From positions 44,430 to 108,429 of the forward strand of contig JAQUAF010000011.1 of NCBI GenBank assembly GCA_028687435.1: a DNA stretch of 64,000 nucleotides, written 5' to 3'. Origin of the DNA: Verrucomicrobiia bacterium. Lineage in GTDB: Bacteria > Verrucomicrobiota > Verrucomicrobiia > JABWAM01. The notes under the pieces were generated by a model. The model was not told where the DNA came from. It ran no database searches and saw nothing but the letters and a program-made list of their open reading frames with translations. Within the stretch, counting starts at the first letter, position 1; each line of letters begins with the position of its first letter. Below are positions 1 to 8,780 of this stretch, one piece after another. Made by a program: the position numbers and the translations under genes.

Positions 1-178
1 GAGCGTTTTTTTCTGTTTTACCGGCTGTCATGCGCCTTTGATTTTTATGAAAAGTGAGGATATTGAAAGAAAATAAATCACAGCCATCCCATAATTTTGC
101 AAAACAGGCAAATTTTAGGTTTTGTTCAGAAGAGCATGAAGTGAAAAACCAAAAGCTGAGATTAAGATTGCATGGATT

Positions 179-330
179 AGCCACGGAGTCCCCACGGACA
201 TCCCCCGACCCTGTCCACTCGACTTTGCTCGTGGCAAGCCACCTCCCTCCTGCCCTTGCGATGAGGATAGCCTTGGGAAGGAGGGCGAGGGGCACCAGGG
301 TCTGAGGGATGTCCGTGGGGCTCCGTGGCT
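179..330. repeat. 150-base imperfect palindrome
   Basis: A 26-base left arm (179-204, beginning AGCCACGGAGTCCCCACGG) pairs with a 25-base right arm (306-330, ending GTCCGTGGGGCTCCGTGGCT) with only one unpaired base. The inside also carries shorter complementary pieces (CCTCCCTCC against GGAGGGCGAGG). The right arm runs into the first codons of the longest open frame that follows, so the real gene probably starts later, at 418. The rest of 1-417 holds no gene that I can support. Confidence 0.7.
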
Positions 331-417
331 AAAAAGTTTTTGGTCAACTCTCAATTGCATTACGATAAAAAAAATATTTCTGAAAAATTATGGGATGGCT
401 GTGAAAACAAATGTAAA

Positions 418-1611
418 ATGATGTTTGGGATATTGAATGCAATGGGTTGGTCGCTGTTTTTGTTTGCCGCCATGGGGGCGGCTGAGGGGGACTCCATTGA
501 CAAATATGAGCAATCCCTGTGCTCCACGAATTTGGAATCCCGAGTTCAGGCATTGTGTCAACTGAAACAGATGGGCGCCTTGGCCGGGCCGGCGCTTCCA
601 TTCATCGAGCCGTTGTTCAAGGATGAATCCATAAAAATTCAAATGGCCGCCATTGCGGTGGCGGGTGAGATTGGTCCCGCTGCCAAAGAAGCCGTGCCGC
701 AACTGGTTGCATTTCTAAAATCGGACGATGTCCGCCTCCTTCGTTCAGTCCTGACCGCTTTGGGACAAATCGGCTCCGAAGCCAGTGTTGCGATGCCCGA
801 ATTTGTCCGCCTGCTCCGGCATCAGGACGAGGCCATCCGGACAGTGGCGGCCTGGACCATCGGAAGAATGGGATCCAAAGACGCGCGAGCGGCCAGGCTG
901 CTGGCCGCGATGCTTTCCGACGGCAGTTTTACTGTGGCCAAGAGTTCGGCAAACGCCTTGGGCCGGTTGGGTGATGATTCTCCTCAAGTCATATCGGCTC
1001 TTTGTGAGCGGTTGCAGTCAAGCGCAAACGATCTTGTTCTGTCTTCGCTGATGTCCTTGGTCAAGTTGCATGCCGACCCCAAGGTTGCGGGACCGGCTCT
1101 TAAAAAGGCAATCGTTGTATGGAATAATGAAAAAGGGATTCCCGGCTGGCGTAGAGATTTCCATCGTCAGCTTGCGGACAGGGCAATGGATGCCTTGAAC
1201 GGAAAAATATCGTGGGTTCCTGATCGGGCGGGTGACTGTCTTGGAAAGCGCATGAGATTTAAATGCAGGGTGGCAAGCGGAAAGGGACGCTGGCTTCAGG
1301 TGTTCGATGAGGATTTGATCGCGATTGCTTCTGCGTTTCCATGCGGCGTGGATATGGCGTCTTTTTCACCCAAGGAATGGATTCAGGTTGATGGGATGCT
1401 GAACGAAAAATGGATTTCAGATCCCTGCACACGCTCGCAAGTGGCTTTCCAAGTCGTGCGCAGCATCACCGTTTTTTCCGCCAGCCGTATTTTGGTGGAT
1501 GAGAAGGTTGTTGCGGAAAAAATAAATATCCCTTTTGATGGGATGCGGGGTGAAAAAGAAGGATGTATTTTGAACGAATTGAGGGGGCGGATAACAAGAG
1601 AACCGAGATGA
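418..1611 (+). CDS. Exported HEAT-repeat protein
   Basis: Protein of 397 residues when started at 418. The first 22 residues (MMFGILNAMGWSLFLFAAMG...) form a short hydrophobic signal-like segment, which the upstream start at 325 would bury behind 31 charged residues coded partly by the palindrome. Residues about 30-250 are HEAT/PBS-lyase-type helical repeats: units with the pattern 'vpxLvxxLkxxdxxvrxxAxxALgxIG' recur at least five times. The last 130 residues carry no motif that I recognise. HEAT scaffolds bind other proteins, so an envelope scaffold role is likely but not shown. The gene overlaps the next one by 4 bases (ATGA), so the two are translated together. No catalytic residues are visible. 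Confidence 0.75.
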   Translation: MMFGILNAMGWSLFLFAAMGAAEGDSIDKYEQSLCSTNLESRVQALCQLKQMGALAGPALPFIEPLFKDESIKIQMAAIAVAGEIGPAAKEAVPQLVAFLKSDDVRLLRSVLTALGQIGSEASVAMPEFVRLLRHQDEAIRTVAAWTIGRMGSKDARAARLLAAMLSDGSFTVAKSSANALGRLGDDSPQVISALCERLQSSANDLVLSSLMSLVKLHADPKVAGPALKKAIVVWNNEKGIPGWRRDFHRQLADRAMDALNGKISWVPDRAGDCLGKRMRFKCRVASGKGRWLQVFDEDLIAIASAFPCGVDMASFSPKEWIQVDGMLNEKWISDPCTRSQVAFQVVRSITVFSASRILVDEKVVAEKINIPFDGMRGEKEGCILNELRGRITREPR

Positions 1612-2219
1612 TGACGCGTGCTCTGGTGTTTTTTGCGGCAATTCAATGTTGCATGTCGCTTTGCGCAAAGGAGCTTTCCATTGGCGATAAATGCAAATCT
1701 CCGGACGGTCAATGCGAAATTTCGATGGTCAAAACGGTTTTTTTATGGCCGGACAACCATCTGCCCGGGCTTGAGTGGAAAATGGATTTCTGTTCGATTG
1801 TGATTTCAAAGAAAGGGGTTTCCCTGAAAAACCTGATTGTGGAAAGGCGGAGAACCCATGTGGTTTGGGCGCCTGATTCAAAATTCGCGCTGATTGCCGA
1901 CTCGCCCGACAAGGGGAATGTGAAGCTTGTTGTGGTTGAGGTGGATGACTGGCAGGTTGAGATTCATGATGTGAATTTTGATGCGGTGCGGCAATTGGCC
2001 TTGCGTGAAGTGCCCGTGACCGAAGATGTTTTCCGGACTTTGTGTGTTGAATCGGTTGAGACGATATCCGCACCGGCGCCGGCTTCTTTTGCCGGGGTTT
2101 TTCGGCGCGCCGGCGGAAAAAAAGAGGCGCTTGTCAAATTTGAAATTGCGCGTGACAGGCGGGGTGATGGAAGATTTGTCGCGACAATTCTTTCCGTAAG
2201 CAAAAGCGATGGATTATAA
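1608..2219 (+). CDS. Small exported protein of unknown function
   Basis: Protein of 203 residues starting at the ATG inside the ATGATGA that ends the HEAT gene. Residues 1-20 (MMTRALVFFAAIQCCMSLCA) look like a signal peptide, followed by a soluble region with several beta-strand-like stretches, including WAPDSKFALIADSPDKGNV, which resembles a blade of a WD40/PD40-type propeller. I do not recognise a family. Coupled translation with the HEAT-repeat protein suggests that they work together outside the cytoplasm. The start was chosen because the longer frame would put 15 polar residues ahead of the signal peptide. Confidence 0.6.
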   Translation: MMTRALVFFAAIQCCMSLCAKELSIGDKCKSPDGQCEISMVKTVFLWPDNHLPGLEWKMDFCSIVISKKGVSLKNLIVERRRTHVVWAPDSKFALIADSPDKGNVKLVVVEVDDWQVEIHDVNFDAVRQLALREVPVTEDVFRTLCVESVETISAPAPASFAGVFRRAGGKKEALVKFEIARDRRGDGRFVATILSVSKSDGL

Positions 2220-2260
2220 GGTTTTTCATTGTGGCGGAGATGGCGCCGCAGCCACTTCCA

Positions 2261-2304
2261 CCTTCGCCCGAACGCTTCGGCGAGACAGGTTGGCGCGGCG
2301 AAGG
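2261..2304. repeat. Inverted repeat with 'CGGCGAGACAGGTTGG' core
   Basis: The ends CCTTCGCC and GGCGAAGG are complementary and enclose CGAACGCTTCGGCGAGACAGG. Related words recur in other spacers of the window: GCCTGTCTCGCCGAAGG near 19800 (reverse orientation) and CTTTGGCGTGACAGGTTGG at 63974-63992. This is an interspersed intergenic repeat. The rest of 2220-2399 holds no gene. Confidence 0.5.
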
Positions 2305-2399
2305 CCCGCGTTCCCGGGAGATTAATGCGTTTGCCCTGTGTTTTTTCGCAAAATTCCTTCAGTCTTCAGCCTTCGGTCTGATAATCTGTTCATCTCCCC

Positions 2400-3632
2400 A
2401 TGAAGCGAATTTTGTTAATCACCGGCAGTCATGTGGTGTCTTGTCCGCGTCTGGTCAAGAATGCGGACGCTTTGCACCGGGCTGGTTATGAGGTTCTGGC
2501 GTTGGGGACGCAGACGGTGCCGGCGGCTTCGCGGATGGATGCGGCGCTGGCGGGGAGGCGGCCTTGGCGGATTCATTTTCTGAACCTGGAAAAACGCGGT
2601 TTATGGCTTCGAGCCTATTGGAAGGCGGGCCGGTTGCTGGCCGGGCAGTTGATTCGCGGCGGGGGCGCGTCGGCGGTGGATTTTTGCCGCGCCACGGCAC
2701 CGTGGTACAAATGGATTTTGCGGGAATTGGCGGAATTCAAACCGGATTTGGTGCTGGCCCATACCCTTGCCGGTTTGGTTCCGGCTCATCTGGCGTTCCA
2801 ACGGATGGGGATTCCCTTTGGTTTTGACATGGAGGATTTTCATGCCGGGGAACGCGAGGGCGGATTGCTGGATCCACGTAACCGCCTGGCGGATGACGTG
2901 TTGCGCGGGTGTCTGCTGTCGGCCCGGTTTGTCTTTTGCGCGGCGCCGTTGATCGCGTCCGAGGCGGCGAAAACGTATGGCCTGACGGAACCGCCGGTGT
3001 TGTTGAATGGGTTTCCCTTGGCGTCGTTTCCCTGGAGGGAGGAGCGGCTTCCCGCAAAGCCGGGACTGTCGCTGGCTTGGTTTTCACAGACCATTGGAAT
3101 GGATCGGGGATTGCAGGATGTGCTGGTGGCGGCGGCGCTTTTGAAGGGGGATTTTACCATTCATCTTCGCGGCAGTTGCGGCGAGGAGGTACGTCGGGAG
3201 ATTGAAACCCTGGCGCGTCTGGGTGGGTTTGCCGATCGTTGTCATATTCATCCCTGGTGTCCGCCGGATGAGTTGCCCGCCTGGCTGGCGCGGCATGATG
3301 TCGGACTGGCCTTGGAACCACGGACGTCTGTGAATCGCGATCTTTGTATTTCCAACAAGATTCTCCTGTATCCGCTGGCGGGGTTGGCGGTGGCGGCAAC
3401 CCGGACGCGTGGACAGGAATGGGTGATGCAACAAGCGCCGGAAATGGGTTTTTTGTATGAACCGGGTGATGTGGCGGGTTTGACCGCGGGGTTGCAACGG
3501 TGGTTGGATGATCCGGCTGCCTTGGCGGGGGCCAAGACCGCCGCGCGACGCGCGGCTGAGGAACGGTTCTGTTGGGAAAAGGAAGAGCCTCGATTTTTGA
3601 AATTAATGGAAACGACACTGGCTGGATTATGA
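2400..3632 (+). CDS. Glycosyltransferase, GT4-like
   Basis: Protein of 410 residues with a GT-B layout: an N-terminal Rossmann half starting MKRILLITGSHVVSCPRLVKN, a middle linker, and a C-terminal half with SLAWFSQTIGMDRGLQDVL and a nucleotide-sugar-binding stretch (residues about 290-350) ending in the usual amphipathic tail. Such enzymes transfer a sugar from a nucleotide donor to a growing surface glycan at the inner face of the membrane. It opens an operon in which the next four genes each overlap their predecessor by 4 bases. The donor and acceptor sugars cannot be read from sequence, and the retaining EX7E motif is not obvious, so subfamily assignment is weak. Confidence 0.75.
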   Translation: MKRILLITGSHVVSCPRLVKNADALHRAGYEVLALGTQTVPAASRMDAALAGRRPWRIHFLNLEKRGLWLRAYWKAGRLLAGQLIRGGGASAVDFCRATAPWYKWILRELAEFKPDLVLAHTLAGLVPAHLAFQRMGIPFGFDMEDFHAGEREGGLLDPRNRLADDVLRGCLLSARFVFCAAPLIASEAAKTYGLTEPPVLLNGFPLASFPWREERLPAKPGLSLAWFSQTIGMDRGLQDVLVAAALLKGDFTIHLRGSCGEEVRREIETLARLGGFADRCHIHPWCPPDELPAWLARHDVGLALEPRTSVNRDLCISNKILLYPLAGLAVAATRTRGQEWVMQQAPEMGFLYEPGDVAGLTAGLQRWLDDPAALAGAKTAARRAAEERFCWEKEEPRFLKLMETTLAGL

Positions 3633-4942
3633 TCAGCGGAACAAAAGAAAAAAAACGGGTTTGGCTGGTATCGGCCCATTTTCCGCCGTCCAATCTGGTT
3701 TCGGTGCATCGCGCCCGGATGTTGGCCAATCACTTGGGAGCGCGGGGGTGGAGTCCCACGGTGTTGTGCGTGGCGCCGGAATATTATGAGGAAAAACTGG
3801 ATCCGGAGTTGGAAAAGCTGGTGGAACCGTCGGTCCGGGTGATCCGGGTTCCGGCGATTTCGCCGCGGGTTGCCCGTCCCCTGGGTTGGGGCGACATTGG
3901 TTTGCGGGGTTGGCCTTATCTTTATCGGGCGTTGGCGGAGGAAGCCCGGCAGGGGCGGGTGGAGGTGGTTCATATTACCCTGCCCAACAACTACCAGTCG
4001 CTTCTGGGCCGTCTTTTGTGGGAGCGGCATGGTGTGCCGTATATTCTGGATTACATGGATCCGTGGGTTTACGAGTCCGATCAAGGGGATCGTTTTCCCA
4101 GCAAGGCGTGGGGTTCGCAGTTTTTAGCCAAAAGGCTGGAGCCGTTGGCGGTTGCCCGGGCGTCGGGAATCATGGGGATTACCGCGCGTCATTTTGCGGG
4201 GGCGGTGAGACGCAATCCGCAACTGGCGGAGGCGCCGCAACTGGCGGCGCAGTATGGGAGTTCCCAGTGGGATCAGGAAAAGGTTAAAGCATTGAAGATC
4301 GAGCCGAGGCGTCTGGAGCGGAATGCCCCGGTGCGGCAGATTGTTTATGCGGGAGGAATCTGGCCCAAGGCGGTGGATACGATGCGGGCCTGGTTGCGAG
4401 CCATGGGAGAAGTGAACCGGCAGTTAAAAGGCGCGAAACCGTTTCGGTTGGTTTGTTTGGGCACGGGCAATCGGCCCTCGGATCCGGAGTCATTCCAGGT
4501 TTTGCCGCTTGCCCGCGAGGAGGGGGTTGCCGAATGGGTGCGGGAATATCCTGAAAGACATTCATTTCTTGAAGTGCTGGCGACCCTGGCGGCGGCGGAA
4601 GGTTCGCTGATTATTGGGTCCACGGAACCGCATTATTCGCCGTCGAAGTTATTTCAGTGTGTGCTGGCGCGCCGTCCGGTGGCGGCGGTGTTGTTTCATG
4701 AATGCGAGGGTTTGGGGATTCTTCGCGAATCCGGGGCCGGGATGGTGATTCCGTTTGTTTTGCCGTGGAATGCCGGCCAAGTGACCCGGGATTGCGCGAA
4801 CGCGCTTCGGCGGTGGCCGGAGCATGCTCCGGACGACGTGCGTTGGGATTTGTTTCGCGATTATGATATGGAGAACATTGCCACTCAAGTGGCGCGGTTT
4901 TACGATGAGGTGATGGATTACAATCAACGGCGGAAGACATGA
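3629..4942 (+). CDS. Glycosyltransferase, GT4-like
   Basis: Protein of 437 residues that starts at the ATG overlapping the previous stop (ATGA). The N-terminus (KRVWLVSAHFPPSNLVSVHR) is the typical GT-B start with a glycine-free acceptor loop, followed by HITLPNNYQSLLGRLL and PYILDYMDPWVYESD, a pattern common in GT4-like enzymes that act on polysaccharide intermediates. The C-terminal half holds RQIVYAGGIWPKAVDTM and a donor-binding region with GSTEPHYSPSKLFQCVLARR. It is expected to be a peripheral membrane enzyme adding one sugar of the repeat unit encoded by this locus. Its specificity is unknown. Confidence 0.75.
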   Translation: MISGTKEKKRVWLVSAHFPPSNLVSVHRARMLANHLGARGWSPTVLCVAPEYYEEKLDPELEKLVEPSVRVIRVPAISPRVARPLGWGDIGLRGWPYLYRALAEEARQGRVEVVHITLPNNYQSLLGRLLWERHGVPYILDYMDPWVYESDQGDRFPSKAWGSQFLAKRLEPLAVARASGIMGITARHFAGAVRRNPQLAEAPQLAAQYGSSQWDQEKVKALKIEPRRLERNAPVRQIVYAGGIWPKAVDTMRAWLRAMGEVNRQLKGAKPFRLVCLGTGNRPSDPESFQVLPLAREEGVAEWVREYPERHSFLEVLATLAAAEGSLIIGSTEPHYSPSKLFQCVLARRPVAAVLFHECEGLGILRESGAGMVIPFVLPWNAGQVTRDCANALRRWPEHAPDDVRWDLFRDYDMENIATQVARFYDEVMDYNQRRKT

Positions 4943-6105
4943 AAAGGCTCGCGGTCATTGCCACGCATCCGATCCAGTATTACGCGCCGATTTACCAGCG
5001 TTTGTCGGAGGCATTGGGCGGGAATGTGCGGGTTTTCTATGCCGGGGTTCCGGACGCGGAGAAGCAGGGCGAGGGATATGGGCGGGCTTTTCAATGGGAC
5101 GTGGATCTGACTTCCGGTTACGAATCCACGACCGGAGCGGAGAGCATGGGACGGCTGCGGAAGGAGCTTGCGGATGGATGTTTTGACGCGGTTTTGGTTC
5201 ATGGCTGGCATCATCCGTTTTATCGCGACGCCATCCGGCTGGCCTGGCGGCTGGGGGTTCCGGTGATGGTGAGGGGCGATTCGCATTTGCGAACGCCGCG
5301 TCCCTGGTGGAAGCGGGCGCTCAAGGCGCCGGTTTACCGCCGGTTGCTGAGGCGGTTTTCCTGTTGTCTGGCGGTGGGGACGTGGAATGCCGATTATTAC
5401 CGGCATTATGGGGTGGCGGAGGAACGGATCATTTTATCGCCTCATTGCGTGGACAACGAACGGTTTGAGCGGCAGGCGGCGGAATGCCGTCCGCAGCGGC
5501 TGGAATTGCGGCGGCAATGGCAGGCGCGGGACGACGAGACGCTTTTTTTGTTTGTCGGGCGGTTGCATCCGATGAAACGAGTGCCGGATTTTCTGCAGGC
5601 CTTGGCCGCATGTCGAAGTCGATGCCTGCCGGTGCGGGGGCTGGTGGTGGGTGACGGTCCGGACGCTGCCCGCTGCCGGCAATTGGCGGTGGATATTCAA
5701 GCGCCGGTGACTTTTGCCGGATTTCTCAACCAGAGCGCCATGGTGCGGGCTTATGTGGCGGCGGATGCGCTGGCGCTGCCTTCGGACGCGCGGGAGACCT
5801 GGGGGTTGGTGGTGAACGAGGCGCTGGCCTGCGGATTGCCGTGTCTGGTGTCGGATCAAGCGGGGTGTGGGCCGGACATGATCAAGCCGGGCGTGAACGG
5901 CGAGATTTTTCGTTGCGGGGATGTGGTGGATTTGATTGGCGCCATGTCGATGTATGTGACCGGGAAGGGAAAGATGGATCCGAAAAGCGAAGCATGGCGG
6001 GGTTTGGTGGAGGGACACTCCTGCGAGGCGGCGGCGCGCGGAATCCTGGCTGGTCTGGAGCTTGGGAAAGACGGCGATGATTGCCTGGAAGGGGTGGAGG
6101 CATGA
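4939..6105 (+). CDS. Glycosyltransferase family 4 (group 1)
   Basis: Protein of 388 residues, start overlapping the previous stop by 4 bases. This is the clearest GT4 enzyme of the locus: FLFVGRLHPMKRVPDFLQAL at about residue 200, then LVVGDGPDAARCRQLA, VTFAGFLNQSAMVRAYVAAD and the donor-site segment SDARETWGLVVNEALACGLP, whose E-x7-E spacing is that of retaining GT4 transferases. The N-terminus (MKRLAVIATHPIQYYAPIYQ) is a recognisable variant of this family. Its role is transfer of a sugar onto a lipid-linked glycan; the sugar is not known. Confidence 0.88.
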   Translation: MKRLAVIATHPIQYYAPIYQRLSEALGGNVRVFYAGVPDAEKQGEGYGRAFQWDVDLTSGYESTTGAESMGRLRKELADGCFDAVLVHGWHHPFYRDAIRLAWRLGVPVMVRGDSHLRTPRPWWKRALKAPVYRRLLRRFSCCLAVGTWNADYYRHYGVAEERIILSPHCVDNERFERQAAECRPQRLELRRQWQARDDETLFLFVGRLHPMKRVPDFLQALAACRSRCLPVRGLVVGDGPDAARCRQLAVDIQAPVTFAGFLNQSAMVRAYVAADALALPSDARETWGLVVNEALACGLPCLVSDQAGCGPDMIKPGVNGEIFRCGDVVDLIGAMSMYVTGKGKMDPKSEAWRGLVEGHSCEAAARGILAGLELGKDGDDCLEGVEA

Positions 6106-7544
6106 GTCTGGATTCCGTGGACACTTATCATTGGTTGCAGACCGGACGCCGGACCAATCCGTTTCTTGTTTTTCTTTGGTGTGTATTGGGCGTGATGGCG
6201 ATCCAGGCGGCCAACAGTCCCGCTGACTGGGGATTGGCATGGGTGGGGCTGGGCGCGGCGACGCTGGCGGCCTGTCATCTGTTGAGGATCCGCATGGTAT
6301 TGGTGCTGACCGCTCCGGTGTTTCTGGCGATTCTCAGTTATTCGATCACCACGATTTATCTCAGCCGGGAGGCGGGCGCCTTTGACCTGTCGCGGGACAG
6401 GGGATTGAACGGCGCCATGTGGATGGCGTGGATGGGAATGGCGGCTTATCAACTGGGTCTGTTCATGGGGTTGAGGATGCCGTCGCGCATTTTGCAGGGT
6501 TCGCCGGTGCGTGTGAACATGAGGGATGCGGTGGTCATGACGCTGTTCGGGTTTTTTTGCAACGAGGTTTTGTTGAGGGTCACGCCGTTTTCGCTGAGAA
6601 ATGTTGTCTATATGTTTGGCTGCTGCGCGCCGGCGGGTTTGTTTCTGATTTTGCACGCGTTTGGCGGCGCGAAGCAGGCCGGGGGGATGGGATGGCGGTT
6701 TGCGCTTTGGCTGGCGGGGGTGGGAATCTGGTTCATCGGCAGCGTGAAGAGCGGAATTTTTGGCAGCACGCTTCTCATCATGGTTTTTCTTGTGGCGCCC
6801 TACATCGAGCGGTCGCGCTGGCTGCTGGCGGCGGTGATCATGGTTTGTTTTTCGATGGCGCCCCTTTGCCAGGACATCAAGCAGGATTACCGCAAACGGC
6901 TTGCGGAAGAGGAACCGGCCAGCCGACAGACCGTGGCGGAGGTGGTGATGGAAAATTTTCGCAAGTTTTTTGTGGAAGGAGACATGAACACCTACCGCAA
7001 AGGCATCACGGCGTTGGCGGACCGCCTGTGCACATTCGACATCTGGTACCGCGTCAAACAACATCTGGATACGCAGCGGGATTATGCCGGGGGGCGGACG
7101 GTGAAGGACGCATTGCTGGCCAGTTTCATTCCCCGTTTTCTCTGGCCCGACAAGCCGGTGACGGGCGGGGCCAGCGACCTGGCGATTCGTTACGCGGATA
7201 TGCGTATTCAGGAGGGCACCAGCGTCGGGGTTGGGGCGATCAGCGAGTTTGCCATCAATGGCGGGGGAATGGCGGTGGGGTTTGGAATGCTGATGTTTGG
7301 CTTGTTTGGCGGCATGCTGTTGATTTCCGGCTGGCTTGACCGGGTGCAGCCCCTGGGGGTGATCATGGCGGTGCTGGCGTTTGCAAACATGGTGAGGCCG
7401 GAAACCAACCTGTCGGACGCATTGGGAGGCGCAATCCGGGTGGTGTTCGTCTGGGGGGTGGCGCGTTGGTGGGTGTTGAGGCGCCATCACAAAACGATTT
7501 TTCGACGCCGGGCGCCGGGACGGGAGGAGGCGGGGGAGACATGA
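6102..7544 (+). CDS. O-antigen/exopolysaccharide polymerase-like membrane protein
   Basis: Protein of 480 residues starting at the overlapping ATGA. There are about ten to twelve hydrophobic segments, for example residues 20-45, 45-65, 70-90, 115-135, 155-175, 180-200, 215-235 and 240-265. A large hydrophilic loop (about residues 275-390, rich in charged residues and including DYRKRLAEEEPASRQT) lies before the last membrane segments. This layout is that of Wzy/WzyE-type polymerases, which join lipid-linked repeat units in the periplasm. The sequence family is variable, so the call rests on topology and on its place between glycosyltransferase genes. Confidence 0.7.
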   Translation: MSLDSVDTYHWLQTGRRTNPFLVFLWCVLGVMAIQAANSPADWGLAWVGLGAATLAACHLLRIRMVLVLTAPVFLAILSYSITTIYLSREAGAFDLSRDRGLNGAMWMAWMGMAAYQLGLFMGLRMPSRILQGSPVRVNMRDAVVMTLFGFFCNEVLLRVTPFSLRNVVYMFGCCAPAGLFLILHAFGGAKQAGGMGWRFALWLAGVGIWFIGSVKSGIFGSTLLIMVFLVAPYIERSRWLLAAVIMVCFSMAPLCQDIKQDYRKRLAEEEPASRQTVAEVVMENFRKFFVEGDMNTYRKGITALADRLCTFDIWYRVKQHLDTQRDYAGGRTVKDALLASFIPRFLWPDKPVTGGASDLAIRYADMRIQEGTSVGVGAISEFAINGGGMAVGFGMLMFGLFGGMLLISGWLDRVQPLGVIMAVLAFANMVRPETNLSDALGGAIRVVFVWGVARWWVLRRHHKTIFRRRAPGREEAGET

Positions 7545-8629
7545 GCTCGATTTTATTGCTGGTGACGGATGGATTGGATGGCCAGGCCGGAGGAGTGCAG
7601 CGGGTGACCCGGAGCGTTGTCCGGGCGGCGATGGGATTGGGGGATGAGGTTCGGGTTTGGTCGGCGAACGATCGCGATGGCGGTTTTTGTTCGCGCGAGG
7701 CCGGGGGGGTGCGGACGTTGTGTTTCAATCGCCGGTATTTTGACATGGGGCTGGCGGCCCTGTTGGGACGCGATTTGCCTTTCGATTGCCGGAGGGTGGA
7801 TTGCTGGCACCTGGCTTTGTCCCCGATCGCGCGGGTTTTGTCGGCGCGATTGCGGTGTCCTTACCGGGTTTTTTTTCATGGAGTTGAAGCTTGGGGCGGG
7901 TTTTCGTGGATTCAAAATTGGGGGATGCGTGGCGCCGCCGGTTTCGCGGCCAACAGTCGTTACACATGGGAGCGTTTCCGGTCGGTTCATCCGGATCTGG
8001 CTGGCATTCCAGCGGATGTGATTCCACTGGGATTGAATGAGGAATTTGAGCGGACAGTCGCGCCTTTTGCCGGAAGGGAAGGAAGACCGTACCTGCTTAC
8101 GGTTACGCGTCTGGCGGAAACCTACAAGGGGATGGAAACCTTGTTGCGGGCGTTTTTGACGGTCAGCCGGGAATGGCCCGAAATCGAGCTTGTTTGTGTG
8201 GGGGAAGGGCCGCGGCGCGCGGAGTGGGAGGAGATGGCGGCTTCTTTGGGGCTTGCGGAACGGGTTTGGTTTGCGGGCAGGGTGCCGGACGCCGAACTGG
8301 CGGCTTTTTACGCGGGGTGCCGGGCTTTTGCGCTGCTTAGCGAGGAGGAGGGTTTTGGGATCGTTTATCTGGAGGCCATGTTCCATGGCAAACCGTGTCT
8401 GGCGTCGGGCGCCGGCGCCGCGCGGGAAATTGTGAGGGATGGGGAGACGGGGCTGGTTGTGCCGCCAAGGGATGCCGGGGCGGCGGCGGCGGCCTTGCGG
8501 CGTTTGCTGGATGGAAGCGGGGAAAGGGAACGCCTTGGTGAAGCCGCCCGGCGGATGGTGCTTGCGGATTACACCGCGACCGAATTTGAGGGGCGGTTGA
8601 GGAAGTTTCTCGGGCAGGCTGAAGACTGA
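7541..8629 (+). CDS. Glycosyltransferase family 4
   Basis: Protein of 362 residues; the start overlaps the polymerase stop (ATGA). The N-terminus MSSILLLVTDGLDGQAGGVQ has the glycine-rich acceptor loop of GT4 enzymes. The C-terminal half has LLTVTRLAETYKGMETLLRA, LVCVGEGPRRAEWEEMA, VWFAGRVPDAELAAFYAGC and ALLSEEEGFGIVYLEAMFHG, the last containing the E-x7-E donor motif. It is the fifth gene of the coupled chain and probably adds another sugar of the same repeat unit. Confidence 0.88.
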   Translation: MSSILLLVTDGLDGQAGGVQRVTRSVVRAAMGLGDEVRVWSANDRDGGFCSREAGGVRTLCFNRRYFDMGLAALLGRDLPFDCRRVDCWHLALSPIARVLSARLRCPYRVFFHGVEAWGGFSWIQNWGMRGAAGFAANSRYTWERFRSVHPDLAGIPADVIPLGLNEEFERTVAPFAGREGRPYLLTVTRLAETYKGMETLLRAFLTVSREWPEIELVCVGEGPRRAEWEEMAASLGLAERVWFAGRVPDAELAAFYAGCRAFALLSEEEGFGIVYLEAMFHGKPCLASGAGAAREIVRDGETGLVVPPRDAGAAAAALRRLLDGSGERERLGEAARRMVLADYTATEFEGRLRKFLGQAED

Positions 8630-8673
8630 AGGTGAAAGGCTGAAGATGCGGCCTGTCCCGAGCCTGTCGAGGT

Positions 8674-8739
8674 GGCGGTGCGGGAGCCCCGCCCTCCATT
8701 TGCTGCGAAATAATGGATGGCAGGCTGTCGCCGCACCGC
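8674..8739. repeat. Degenerate copy of the GGCGGTGCGGGAGCCCCGCC palindrome
   Basis: The left arm GGCGGTGCGGGAGCCCCGCC followed by CTCCATT is the same as in the perfect palindrome at 54145-54214. The right arm (AATGGATGG ... GCCGCACCGC) is decayed. It lies in the spacer between two glycosyltransferase genes together with words such as CTGAAGACTGAAGG that recur in other spacers. Confidence 0.65.
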
Positions 8740-8780
8740 TTGTTTTTTTTCTTCAGTCTAGTAACCTGTGGCAACCCTTC

